DNA from: UJ101 sp965262705
GTDB taxonomy: Bacteria > Bacteroidota > Bacteroidia > Flavobacteriales > UJ101
Direction of reading: 5' to 3'
Assembly (NCBI GenBank): GCA_965262705.1
Contig: OZ253556.1
Span: 620,001-684,000 of the forward strand
Length of the DNA stretch: 64,000 nt
The notes beneath the pieces were generated by a model that had not been told where the DNA came from, searched no databases, and was given only the letters and a program-made list of their open reading frames with translations. The position numbers were made by a program, and so were the translations under genes. Positions 27,170 through 36,113 of the stretch are shown here, in pieces. How positions within the stretch are numbered: the first letter of the stretch is position 1; every line of letters starts with the position of its first letter.

Positions 27170-27755
27170 GTATTATATTTTTGAATGGGATGCCGGCACC
27201 TATAGCCTTTTTAATTTCTGACTCTTCATTTTCAAATATTATAACCGATTGGGGCGATATTTGAAAATGTGAAAGCGCATCCTTATACTTATTAATTTTG
27301 TTTTTATTAAACGACTTTGGCTGAGAAAATAAGTGGCTAAATTTATCAATAATCCCATGATATTTTAATGTAATAATCATTCTTTCTTTTGAAGATCGAG
27401 TAACTAAAATTGTTTTTTTGTTATAGAGATTTATAAGTATTTCTACAACTGAATCATTTAATTTTGTTTTGTGCAGAAATTTTATATAAAATTTATTTTT
27501 CAGTTGGATTATTTTTTCATATTGTATTTTAGTTAAGTTTGGGTAATGCTTTTTTAGCACTTTACGATTAAATCTGCCATTAAGATTAGGTATATCTACA
27601 TTCGGTGATATTATTTTTTGGATTGATTTTTTATATGATAAATAATTGGCAAAATCTGTTTCAACTAATGTACCGTCAAGATCAAAAAGAATATTTTTGA
27701 TAGTACTTGATTGCAAGATATATTCAATTTTTTTATTTATTCTATTTCTGCACAT
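27150..27755 (-). CDS. HAD family hydrolase
   Basis: 201 residues. HAD motif I is NILFDLDGTLVETDF, motif II is KKTILVTRSS, and the lysine and motif III region is in QPKSFNKNKIN and SVIIFENEESEIKKAIGAG, where the usual GDSxxD is FENEESE. The layout fits a soluble phosphatase with an alpha-helical cap. It is the first gene of the minus-strand cluster and overlaps the end of the upstream secreted-protein gene by 19 bp. Confidence 0.85.
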   Translation of the reverse strand: MCRNRINKKIEYILQSSTIKNILFDLDGTLVETDFANYLSYKKSIQKIISPNVDIPNLNGRFNRKVLKKHYPNLTKIQYEKIIQLKNKFYIKFLHKTKLNDSVVEILINLYNKKTILVTRSSKERMIITLKYHGIIDKFSHLFSQPKSFNKNKINKYKDALSHFQISPQSVIIFENEESEIKKAIGAGIPFKNIIHVKNNF

Positions 27756-28057
27756 ATAGCTTTATCCACTATATAATACTGCCCGCCTTTAGGGCCTGTA
27801 TAGATAGTTCGCCCTGAGCCGTAGTGTGCAGCATCATTGGAATAATCGTTTGCCCGGTAGCCTTTTTTGTTGGTATAGGGGTTATAATTGCCCGTAGTAG
27901 AATAATTGTCTCGAGTCGTATTATTCTTTCGGGTTTTATAATGCCCTTTTACATACGTACCATCACTTCTATAATATCCCTTTTGATAGCGCACGCTTTG
28001 CGCAGATAATGCACTCGTTATGAACAACAGTGCAATTATTAAAACTGTTTTTTTCAT
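27737..28057 (-). CDS. Small secreted protein with PBCV-adaptor-like C-terminus, probably altered at its end
   Basis: 106 residues from MKKTVLIIALLF. Signal peptide ends near ALSAQS. The mature part is Tyr/Gly/Asn-rich (YQKGYYRSDGTYVKGHYK), then GRTIYTGPKGGQYYI, a motif of small PBCV basic adaptor domains. In proteins I recall, that motif continues with a short basic tail. Here it switches to VDKAICAEIE and stops inside the HAD gene start, suggesting the HAD-PRTase-DprA cluster joined at this point. Function unknown. Confidence 0.65.
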   Translation of the reverse strand: MKKTVLIIALLFITSALSAQSVRYQKGYYRSDGTYVKGHYKTRKNNTTRDNYSTTGNYNPYTNKKGYRANDYSNDAAHYGSGRTIYTGPKGGQYYIVDKAICAEIE

Positions 28058-28173
28058 GTTTAAAAAATTTAAAAAGTTACTATTCATTGGTTATTTATTT
28101 CAATACTTGTCATATATGGCATTATACTGAGCAAATATAAAGCATTTTTTTGAGTTGCCAAATATGTCAGGTA

Positions 28174-28410
28174 ATGAAAAAATGTTTGCTGCTCAAAAAA
28201 ATAGGGAAAAAGATTAAAAATGTAAGATTATCCCAGGGCATTACACAGGTAGAACTAGTCATAAAAATGGAAGAAAATTATGGTAAAATTGATGAAACGA
28301 ATATCTCAAGAATTGAGTCAGGCAGGACAAATCCTACGATTTTCACCCTTTATAGAATTGCAGAAGCGCTGGAAGTACCTTTAGAGGAGTTAATTAAAAT
28401 AGAGGCATAA
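28174..28410 (+). CDS. XRE family helix-turn-helix regulator
   Basis: 78 residues, from ATG 28174. The helix-turn-helix reads IGKKIKNVRLSQGITQVELV with TNISRIESGRTNPTIFTLYR and IAEALEVPLEELI, a complete Cro/C1-type domain and nothing more. It is divergent from the small secreted protein and the DprA cluster behind it, so it is a candidate regulator of that unit. The upstream TTG start is possible but less likely. Confidence 0.85.
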   Translation: MKKCLLLKKIGKKIKNVRLSQGITQVELVIKMEENYGKIDETNISRIESGRTNPTIFTLYRIAEALEVPLEELIKIEA

Positions 28411-28490
28411 GAAAAATCAATAGTTTTTTCATTATATAAATAAAATATCATCATTCACGTGCGGGGTTTAAATTTTTATCTTTTTTCTGC

Positions 28491-29384
28491 TCAATAATCA
28501 TAACCAAACCGTTTAAGTTGCTGTTTGTTTTTTCTCCAATCTTTATTCACTGTAATAAGGAGTTTTAAGAAGACTTTTTTCTGAAAAAATTTTTCCAAAT
28601 CCTTTCGGGCTTCAGTAGCGGTTTTCTTTAGCTTGTTCCCTTTATGCCCGATAAGAATACCCTTTTGAGATTCACGCGCTGCATATACTTTGGCATGAAT
28701 ACGAATCATATTTTGCTCTTCTTTAAAAGAATCGGTTTCCACTTCCACCGAATAAGGGATTTCTTTATCATAATTCAAAAGTATCTTCTCTCGAATAATT
28801 TCATTTACGAAAAAGCGTTCTGACTTATCAGTTAAGGTGTCCTTTGGATAAAAAGCAGGGGATAATGGGAGTTTTGCTATAATAGATTTTTTTATCGTGT
28901 CAATATTAAATTTTTCTAATGCTGACAGTCCTATAATTTCAGCTTTTGGGAGTGTATTCTTCCAGTAATCTATGGCTTCCATCAGTTTTTCTTGCGTTGA
29001 AAGATCTATTTTATTAATCAAAAGTAATAAAGGAATCTCTGTTTTTTGTATGATATGCATAAAGTGACTATCCTTCAATACACTATCTCTAACCTCAACC
29101 ATATAAAGTAAAACATCGGCATCCTTCAAAGCCTCTTTAACAAAACGCATCATACTTTCCTGCATTTCATAGACCGGTTGAATAACGCCCGGGGTATCTG
29201 AAAATATGATTTGATAATGATCCTCACTGACAATTCCTAAAATACGATGACGTGTCGTCTGAGCTTTTGAGGTAATGATAGAAAGACGTTCACCTACCAA
29301 TTGATTCATCAAAGTAGATTTTCCTACATTCGGATTACCGATAATCGTTACAAACCCTGCTTTGTGATCTGTTTTTAACTTCAT
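28491..29384 (-). CDS. era: GTPase Era
   Basis: 297 residues. Binds 16S rRNA near its 3' end and assists 30S maturation. G1 is GNPNVGKST (16-24), G3 is DTPG in IIFSDTPGVIQ, G4 is NKID, and the C-terminal KH domain has KGILIGHKGNKLKKT. I start at MKLKTDHKAGFV (ATG 29382-29384). The in-frame extension to 29552 lies inside the neighbouring repeat element and is not coding. A TACTTTTG box ends 5 nt before this ATG, suggesting a leaderless mRNA. Confidence 0.95.
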   Translation of the reverse strand: MKLKTDHKAGFVTIIGNPNVGKSTLMNQLVGERLSIITSKAQTTRHRILGIVSEDHYQIIFSDTPGVIQPVYEMQESMMRFVKEALKDADVLLYMVEVRDSVLKDSHFMHIIQKTEIPLLLLINKIDLSTQEKLMEAIDYWKNTLPKAEIIGLSALEKFNIDTIKKSIIAKLPLSPAFYPKDTLTDKSERFFVNEIIREKILLNYDKEIPYSVEVETDSFKEEQNMIRIHAKVYAARESQKGILIGHKGNKLKKTATEARKDLEKFFQKKVFLKLLITVNKDWRKNKQQLKRFGYDY

Positions 29385-29389
29385 TGTAG

Positions 29390-29397
29390 CAAAAGTA
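29390..29397 (-). promoter_or_regulatory. Bacteroidota -7 box TACTTTTG for era
   Basis: Matches TAnnTTTG on the minus strand, 5 nt from the ATG. No clear -33 element is seen at the usual spacing. Confidence 0.45.
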
Positions 29398-29415
29398 GTG
29401 TTTAATTCTATTTTT

Positions 29416-29580
29416 GAGACTGTTGCAAAAAGTACTTTAGCAAAAAAATGCAACTTCCGACAAAAATTAAGCACCGTAGCAACCTTTTGGGTGTGGAGGA
29501 TTTTAATTTTTTGAGAAGGAAGCAGTTTGAAGCTAAATGCTTTAGTACTCATTATTTTTTATGTGTTCTGCAACGGTCTC
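29416..29580. repeat. MITE-like GAGACC element upstream of era
   Basis: 165 bp, GAGACTGTTGCAAAA to TGCAACGGTCTC, flanked by TTTTT on both sides (a possible 5-bp duplication, but low complexity). Confidence 0.85.
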
Positions 29581-29644
29581 TTTTTTATTTAACGGGACTT
29601 TTAGCTAGCGCTGACTTGCAGTTGCAAAATATTAAAAAAAAAAT

Positions 29645-29652
29645 TATATTTG
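29645..29652 (+). promoter_or_regulatory. Bacteroidota -7 box TATATTTG before the TlpA-like gene
   Basis: Matches TAnnTTTG, 39 nt before ATG 29692. Confidence 0.45.
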
Positions 29653-29691
29653 CATTGTTATAATTTTATTTCATCTTAAAAACCAATCAAA

Positions 29692-30954
29692 ATGATACGA
29701 AAAGTTTTATTTATCGGATTTTTTACATCCTTGCTCATCATTTCCTGTAAAAAAGGGGAAAAAACTTCAGCAGCCAATAACGCGGATACTAAAGAAAAAG
29801 CAGATTATGTTACTTTCTCAGGGGAAATTGCTCACCCAAATAGTGATTCTTTAATCGTATATAACCCAAAATACAGCTATAAGAAGAAAATTTCGGTTCA
29901 TAACGGAAAATTTAGCGATACTTTACATATTAAAGGAAAAGGTCGCTATACCTTCTATGATGGAGTAGAGCGATCAACTATTTATCTTAAAAAAGGCTAT
30001 CATATCCACTTAAATATGGATGCAGAAAAGTTTGATGAAACGATAAAATACAAAGGAGAAGGTGCTGAGGCAAATAATTATATGGCACAATTTTGTCTAA
30101 TGAGACAGAAAACTTATGAAAATTCAGATGATTATAAAAATTTGAGTGAGGTAGAGGTTTCTGAGAAAATAAAGAACATCCGTGCCGAGTTTTTAAACTT
30201 CTTAAATAACTACAAAAACCTTGATTCAAGTTTTGTGGTTAATGAAAAAAAGTTCATTAACTCAATGGCAAGTGACCTTATCGGGGGAACAATAGTAAAT
30301 GAGAATAATGAACTTTTTGGGAATTTGACTACTTACAAAAACCTGAATGATAAAGAAATCTCTGAAAAAATAAAGAATATTCGTACAAAACTTTTAAATG
30401 ATGTTGATAAGTATAAAACTCTTGTTGACTCAAATACTCTTGCCTCACAAAAAGAATTTATCAATTTATTTGTGGATAATTATAAAAATAACATAAGAGC
30501 ATTAGCTATATTAAAAGCAAACAAAGAAGCCTCTCCTTTATTTGCCAATTATGAAAATATTGATGGGAGTAAAACTTCATTAAAAGATTTAAGAGGAAAA
30601 TATGTTTATATTGATGTTTGGGCTACTTGGTGCCCTCCGTGTAAGGATGAAATTCCTTATCTAAAAGAATTACAACAAAAATACAGAGGGCGAAACATTA
30701 CCTTTGTAAGCATTTCAGTTGATGCACTTAAATATCGTGAGAAATGGATAAAAATGGTAAAAGAGGAAAAACTTGGAGGCATTCAATTACTAGCAAAAAA
30801 TTCATGGAAGAGTAATTTTATTACAGAATATAAAATTAATGGCATTCCAAGATTTATCCTGATTGATCCTCAAGGAAAAATTGTTTCGCCAGATACCTAC
30901 CCGCCTTCAGAAAAAGAAAATATAGAAGCACTATTTACTTCGTTAAATATTTAA
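29692..30954 (+). CDS. TlpA-like thioredoxin lipoprotein
   Basis: 420 residues. Lipoprotein signal ends LLIISC (Cys19). The N-terminal DUF4369-like beta region (VTFSGEIAHPNSDSLIVYN) is followed by a helical region with two similar blocks (VEVSEKIKNIRAEFLNFLNN and KEISEKIKNIRTKLLNDVDK), then a thioredoxin fold with WATWCPPCKDEIPYL (Cys314, Cys317) and cis-proline GIPRF. Likely an envelope thiol oxidoreductase. It has the same architecture as the protein at 8477 but a CPPC active site. Confidence 0.87.
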   Translation: MIRKVLFIGFFTSLLIISCKKGEKTSAANNADTKEKADYVTFSGEIAHPNSDSLIVYNPKYSYKKKISVHNGKFSDTLHIKGKGRYTFYDGVERSTIYLKKGYHIHLNMDAEKFDETIKYKGEGAEANNYMAQFCLMRQKTYENSDDYKNLSEVEVSEKIKNIRAEFLNFLNNYKNLDSSFVVNEKKFINSMASDLIGGTIVNENNELFGNLTTYKNLNDKEISEKIKNIRTKLLNDVDKYKTLVDSNTLASQKEFINLFVDNYKNNIRALAILKANKEASPLFANYENIDGSKTSLKDLRGKYVYIDVWATWCPPCKDEIPYLKELQQKYRGRNITFVSISVDALKYREKWIKMVKEEKLGGIQLLAKNSWKSNFITEYKINGIPRFILIDPQGKIVSPDTYPPSEKENIEALFTSLNI

Positions 30955-31046
30955 TTTTATCGGGGCGAAAAATATTCCCTATAAATAATAAAGTAAAATA
31001 TAATTTTTAACTAAGGTATCTATAATATTATTTTAAATTATTAAAA

Positions 31047-33377
31047 GTGAATAACCCTCATAAAGAAATTTTTTTTTCATCCTGTGTGCTCGGACATCCT
31101 GTAGGGTTATTTGTATTATTTTTTACCGAAATGTGGGAGCGCTTCTCTTATTATGGCATGCGTGCACTCCTCGTATTATTTTTGGTTAGCGCTTTTGGTT
31201 TAGGCGGTTGGGATTGGTCAAGAGAGAATGCCTTAGCATTATATGGCACCTATGCAAGTCTAGTATACATCACACCTATTTTTGGGGGATACATTGCTGA
31301 TAGATATATCGGGTATCGTTGGGGAGTAGTTATTGGCGCAATAGTGATGACGCTTGGTCATGCATCTATGGCAATGGAGTTTCATCCTGTATTTTTATAT
31401 ATCGGTATTGGGCTTTTAATTATTGGAAATGGATTTTTCAAGCCTAATATTACTTCTATTATTTCACATATGTATAAAGGTATGCCTGAAAAGACGGATA
31501 GTGCGTATACTATTTTATATATGGGTGTGAATGCAGGCTCCTTTCTTGGAATTTTACTCTGCGGTTATCTTGGTGAAAAAGTAGGATGGAGTTATGGCTT
31601 TGGTTTAGCCGGTATTTTTATGCTTCTAGGGATGTTACAGTTCTATTTTACACAAAAAATATTCGGTTCTATTGGTGAAAAACCTAATAGAAATAAACAA
31701 AAATTCAATACTCGGCTTGAGTTTGAGGGAGATCGATTAAATCCTTTTAAAAAAACAGACTTTATTCTAATAAGTTTGACAGCTATTATTGCTATTACCT
31801 GGATAATCAATGACCCGCTATCAAAAATTTCGGGAATTAATTTGTTAGAGTATCGCGAAATAGACTATTCCGGTTATATAGCCATTATAGGATTAATTCT
31901 ATTCTTTACGCTATTAATCTATCGTATCGCTCGTTACCCCAAGATTACTAGAGATAGGATGATCGCCATTGTATTCTTTGCCATAATGGCCACTGTTTTT
32001 TGGATGAGTTTTGCACAGGCAGGTGGAACTATGAATATTTTTGCAAAGGACTATACCCAACGGATAATGGTTGGAAATTATTATTATATCTATCTAGCGA
32101 TTAATATCGCTATTATAATCATCCCTATTCTTATCATTACCTGGGTATTATTTAAATTATTTAGGCAAGTTTTTCATCAGTATAAAATAGGAAATCTCTT
32201 CCTTGGTTTTAGTTTTCTAATTATTTGGGGAATTGTTTTTTGGATAATTCGCCGAGAATACAACTGTAGTTCGTATGAAATTTCCTACCAAGCGATTCAA
32301 ACCCATGCTATTCCTTCTCAATACAATGTGGAACCAGCACGATTAGAAACTTTTAAAAAAAAATTATTAAATAATGACGCTTTTTTAGCAGACCAAAAAT
32401 CTTTAGAAATAGATAGTATTAAGTATAATCAAACATTTATTGTTCATAAAGTATCTAAGAAAATAAAAAAATCAGAAAGAGCTAAAGAACAAAAAAAATT
32501 TGATGAAGATTTTATCCATGCCGTTCTTGCAATTAACGATCCTTTAGAAGCAACAGTTTATTTCTCAAAAAAAGAAAAAGTAAAAACAATAACACTCAAT
32601 CAGTTGTATTTTCAAACGCCTATTACCGAAGAAACGGCATATTACCCTGATGAAAAAATAATCAATAAAAAAGCAACTCTTGTAGAACCTATATCCTTGA
32701 AAAGAAATGAGGAAATAAAGGTATTGAGTGTCGATGAAAGAGGTGCTTTTATCTATTTGAATACAGATAAAGAAGCCGCTATAAGAAAAAAGTCGGCAGA
32801 GCATCATTTAGACACCAGGATTATTCATGCAAAAGTAAGTCGAATAAAAGAACGTGAGACTGAAATCCCTGCTACTTGGTTTTTAATACTTAACTCCTTA
32901 TTTATGATAATTTTTGCACCGCTTTTTTCTAAATTATGGGAGAGTAAGTATAGTCCTAATGCCAATGCAAAATACGCTTTAGGGCTTATTCTTCTAGGTG
33001 TAGGGTTTGGCATGCTGGCTTTTGGTGCCTCAGAGATTCCTTCCGGTGCAAAAACCGCTTCTATAAGTTTATTATATTTGGTTTTAGCTTATCTCTTTCA
33101 TACTTTTGGTGAACTTTGCCTTTCTCCCATATCCTTGTCATATATTTCAAAACTAGTTCCCGGACGAATGGTAGCAATGATGTTTGGTGTTTGGCATATT
33201 GCTAGAGCTATTGGAAATAAACTTGCCGGATTACTTGGAGGAAAAATCGATGAAATTACGTATAGTTACAATATGACTACCTTTTTTTCAATTTTTACTA
33301 TTGTTACTATAATATTAGGTTTAATAGGTATTGTGCTTACCCCAATCATTAAAAAGCTCATGCACGGAATAAAATAA
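31047..33377 (+). CDS. POT family peptide transporter with large insert
   Basis: 776 residues, GTG start. The N-terminus FTEMWERFSYYGMRALLVLF carries the ExxER-type motif of proton-dependent oligopeptide transporters, followed by ADRYIGYRWGVVIGA. About twelve or more membrane segments are visible. Roughly residues 405-610 form a non-membrane insert rich in charge (KKKLLNNDAFLADQKSLEID), longer than in typical POT proteins of about 500 residues. Similar long versions occur in Bacteroidota, from memory. It probably imports di- and tripeptides with protons. Confidence 0.87.
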   Translation: MNNPHKEIFFSSCVLGHPVGLFVLFFTEMWERFSYYGMRALLVLFLVSAFGLGGWDWSRENALALYGTYASLVYITPIFGGYIADRYIGYRWGVVIGAIVMTLGHASMAMEFHPVFLYIGIGLLIIGNGFFKPNITSIISHMYKGMPEKTDSAYTILYMGVNAGSFLGILLCGYLGEKVGWSYGFGLAGIFMLLGMLQFYFTQKIFGSIGEKPNRNKQKFNTRLEFEGDRLNPFKKTDFILISLTAIIAITWIINDPLSKISGINLLEYREIDYSGYIAIIGLILFFTLLIYRIARYPKITRDRMIAIVFFAIMATVFWMSFAQAGGTMNIFAKDYTQRIMVGNYYYIYLAINIAIIIIPILIITWVLFKLFRQVFHQYKIGNLFLGFSFLIIWGIVFWIIRREYNCSSYEISYQAIQTHAIPSQYNVEPARLETFKKKLLNNDAFLADQKSLEIDSIKYNQTFIVHKVSKKIKKSERAKEQKKFDEDFIHAVLAINDPLEATVYFSKKEKVKTITLNQLYFQTPITEETAYYPDEKIINKKATLVEPISLKRNEEIKVLSVDERGAFIYLNTDKEAAIRKKSAEHHLDTRIIHAKVSRIKERETEIPATWFLILNSLFMIIFAPLFSKLWESKYSPNANAKYALGLILLGVGFGMLAFGASEIPSGAKTASISLLYLVLAYLFHTFGELCLSPISLSYISKLVPGRMVAMMFGVWHIARAIGNKLAGLLGGKIDEITYSYNMTTFFSIFTIVTIILGLIGIVLTPIIKKLMHGIK

Positions 33378-33407
33378 CCCCTTTTTTTATCAATCAAAAC
33401 TCAATTT

Positions 33408-34892
33408 ATGAAAAATAGTAAAAGTTTTACAAAAACCATAAAATCATTCAAATCTACTTTTTGGGTAGCTAGTTTTATGGAACTTATGGAACGTTGGGCA
33501 TGGTATGGTATTTTTAGCTTACTTGCTATGTATCTCGTTGCTTCTCAAGATGATGGCGGCTTAGGATTTAGTCATGTCCAAAAAGGCCATATTATGGGAG
33601 ATATTACGGCAATTCTTTATCTATTACCCGTTCTTACAGGAGTAATTGCAGATAAAATCGGATACAAACTTTCCCTTAGTATTGCTTATATAACCATGAT
33701 TATAGGATATTATTTTATGGGATATGTTGATACTTATTATAGTGTTTATTTTATGTTTTTATTCGTGGCAATAGGTGCAGCAATTTTTAAACCGGTGGCT
33801 TCAGGGATTATCACTAAATCTACCAATGCTGACAATGGAACGCTCGGTTTTGGTATTTTCTATATGATGGTAAACGTGGGCGGATTCATAGGTCCCGCCT
33901 CTTCATCTTATTTACGATCTACTTTTGGGTGGAGACTAATTTTTATTCAGGCAGCCGTAGTCATAGGAATTAATCTTTTGGTTCTTTTGCTCTTTTTTAA
34001 AGAACCTGGGAGAGAACGACAAGGTAAGGAAAACTTAGGCAAGGCTTTAATCAATGCGTTGAAAAGAATTTATGAAGCATTAAAAGACACACGATTAACG
34101 ATTTTATTACTTTTAATGATCGGTTTCTGGACGATGTTTAATCAACTGTTTTACACCCTGCCTAATTTCATAACAGATTGGGTAAATACAGAATATTTGG
34201 CAAATTGGATTCATAAAAATGCACCCTTTCTTCAAAAGGCTTTAGTTGAAGAGGGGCAGGTAAAAGCAGAGTGGTTTACCAATATTGATGCCTTTATGAT
34301 TGTTTTACTACAAGTAGTAGTTTCTTATTTTGTAACAAAAACGCGTCATGTCTCGGCAATGATTCGGGGGTTTATTATTGCTATGATAGGCGTTGGACTT
34401 ACATTTTATACGCATAATGTAATGTTTACCCTGCTGGGCGTTGTAATCTTTGCTATTGGTGAGATGGCTACCAATCCAACTTTTTCTTCTTTTATCGCAT
34501 TGATTTCTCCAAAGGGAAAGGAAGCCTTATACCAGGGCACTTATTTCCTGCCGGTAGCTGCCGGAAATTATCTAACGCAGTTTATTTCAGGAGATCTTTA
34601 TCAAACATGGTCAGATAAGTTCAGTTTATTAAAACGAGAAATGGTTCATCGTGGTATTACCATGCCGGAAGTAACCGACACCTTTACTAAAAATGATTAT
34701 TACGCCCTGGCTGAACAAAAACTAAATATGAGTTTTTGGGACATGACAGATATGCTTTGGCGCAGCTACCATCCCAACAAAATATGGTACGTAGTCGTGG
34801 GGATTGGCTGCATAACCATTATTGCCTTAGTCATCTATGACTATGTCGTCATTCGGTTAAAAAAAACCAAGAATAATTCTGCAGAATTATAA
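33408..34892 (+). CDS. MFS transporter, POT-like
   Basis: 494 residues with about twelve membrane segments. FMELMERWAWYGIFSLLAMYL resembles the POT N-terminal motif with MER in place of ERF. VLTGVIADKIGYKLSLSIAY is the first cytoplasmic loop, and AIGEMATNPTFSSFIALISP lies in the C-terminal half. It begins 30 bp after the POT gene, so the two form an operon. The substrate may be peptides too but cannot be told. Confidence 0.8.
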   Translation: MKNSKSFTKTIKSFKSTFWVASFMELMERWAWYGIFSLLAMYLVASQDDGGLGFSHVQKGHIMGDITAILYLLPVLTGVIADKIGYKLSLSIAYITMIIGYYFMGYVDTYYSVYFMFLFVAIGAAIFKPVASGIITKSTNADNGTLGFGIFYMMVNVGGFIGPASSSYLRSTFGWRLIFIQAAVVIGINLLVLLLFFKEPGRERQGKENLGKALINALKRIYEALKDTRLTILLLLMIGFWTMFNQLFYTLPNFITDWVNTEYLANWIHKNAPFLQKALVEEGQVKAEWFTNIDAFMIVLLQVVVSYFVTKTRHVSAMIRGFIIAMIGVGLTFYTHNVMFTLLGVVIFAIGEMATNPTFSSFIALISPKGKEALYQGTYFLPVAAGNYLTQFISGDLYQTWSDKFSLLKREMVHRGITMPEVTDTFTKNDYYALAEQKLNMSFWDMTDMLWRSYHPNKIWYVVVGIGCITIIALVIYDYVVIRLKKTKNNSAEL

Positions 34893-34925
34893 AATATAAA
34901 AGAAAGATTTAGATAATAAATGCCT

Positions 34926-34933
34926 TATATTTG
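34926..34933 (+). promoter_or_regulatory. Bacteroidota -7 box TATATTTG before the DNA alkylation repair gene
   Basis: Matches TAnnTTTG, 54 nt before ATG 34988. Confidence 0.4.
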
Positions 34934-34987
34934 TAAGGTAAAAAATAACGATATACAGTTACTGTTGCTCTTATATTTCGAGTAAAA

Positions 34988-35749
34988 ATGCTAGCTATCA
35001 ATCCCATACAAAACTTATCACCAGAGGAACGGCTTATAGCGATATCTGAGGCAAAAATTGAAGCGCGCACGCTTCAAGAGATTCTTAAAGTCAATTTTGA
35101 CCTTCTTCTTTCCTCCATCGCCCCGGATATGGCAAAACCAAACTTAGACGATTCGGGATTTTTAGCAAAAATGTCCTTATCAGGCTCTTCACTTCACGAT
35201 CATGTGGGTCTAAGAGGGCTGCGTAACTTCGCTGCACATAAAAGCAATACTGCGCGAGGCTTAGCTGCTTTTGGACTAGCACATGGTTTGAAAGGCGCCG
35301 GCATCAATAAAATTCTTACCGAAATCCGGACTTTTGCTGCAGATTCGCATTTCGGCGTTCGTGAATGGGCATGGCTTGCCGTGCGCCTGCTCCTTGTGCG
35401 TAACCTTGACGCCTCTATAAAAGCGCTCAGCGAATGGACAAGGGAAACTGACTTTCGACTTCGACGTTTTGCGGTGGAGGTACTTCGCCCGCGCGCGGTT
35501 TGGTGCAACCATATCCCAAAACTACGTAAAACTCCCAGATTGTGCCTGCCCTTGCTTGAGCCAATGCGCGCCGAGACAGAAAAATACGCGCAGGATTCTG
35601 TTGCCAATTGGTTGAATGATGCATCCAAAGATAATCCTAATTGGGTTTTGGAACTTCGCGAAAATTGGCGAAGCGCTGAAGCTGGAAATAAGATTACCAA
35701 ACGGATTATTGCGCGGGCAACCCGATCAATAAAGCCTAAAACGAAGTAA
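34988..35749 (+). CDS. DNA alkylation repair (AlkD-like HEAT) protein
   Basis: 253 residues, alpha-helical. HEAT-like pairs are visible: LAAFGLAHGLKGAGINKILT, FGVREWAWLAVRLLLVRNLD and DFRLRRFAVEVLRPRAVWC. The last resembles the conserved segment of bacterial DNA alkylation repair proteins of the AlkD-like group. Known AlkD excises bulky alkylated bases. The gene is visibly richer in G and C than its neighbours and has many open frames on the other strand, which fits recent horizontal transfer. Confidence 0.8.
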   Translation: MLAINPIQNLSPEERLIAISEAKIEARTLQEILKVNFDLLLSSIAPDMAKPNLDDSGFLAKMSLSGSSLHDHVGLRGLRNFAAHKSNTARGLAAFGLAHGLKGAGINKILTEIRTFAADSHFGVREWAWLAVRLLLVRNLDASIKALSEWTRETDFRLRRFAVEVLRPRAVWCNHIPKLRKTPRLCLPLLEPMRAETEKYAQDSVANWLNDASKDNPNWVLELRENWRSAEAGNKITKRIIARATRSIKPKTK

Positions 35750-35758
35750 TATAGAGAC

Positions 35759-36055
35759 GAGACAATTGCAAAAAGCTTGTATTGAGCTTGTCGAAATGCA
35801 CTCTAACAACTGCAAGTCAGCGAAGCTAAACACCGGAGCAATCTTTTGGTTGTTAGGATTTTAATTATCGGTAGCTGAGCCTGTCAAAGCTTTGAGAGGA
35901 TTGTTGAGTACTTCGACAGGTGGTTATTGAGCCTAGCCGAAGTACTCAGTAACCATATTTCGACTAGGCTCAATAACCGCTTGTCGAATTAAGAAAGCAG
36001 TTTGAAGCGAGATGCTTTCTTTTTCATACTTTTTTATGTGTTCTGCAACAGTCTC
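35759..36055. repeat. MITE-like GAGACC element, longest copy, with nested palindromic repeats
   Basis: 297 bp, GAGACAATTGCAAAA to CTGCAACAGTCTC. It contains at least two nested copies of the palindromic repeat (TGAGTACTTCGACAGG ... GCCGAAGTACTCAGTAACC and TTCGACTAGGCTCAATAACC) plus a short-form core. No target duplication is seen. Confidence 0.8.
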
Positions 36056-36113
36056 AGTCTCAAGGTATCCTTAATTTTATTTAACTTTACACGCTCCGTA
36101 ATATTTTTAACCC

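Noticed and set aside
29385..29552. N-terminal extension of Era
   Set aside because: The extension lies inside a GAGACC repeat element and the GTPase fold starts normally at 29384.
35091..35700. Several minus-strand frames opposite the DNA alkylation repair gene
   Set aside because: They are shadows caused by the GC-rich codon use of the real gene; none resembles a known protein.
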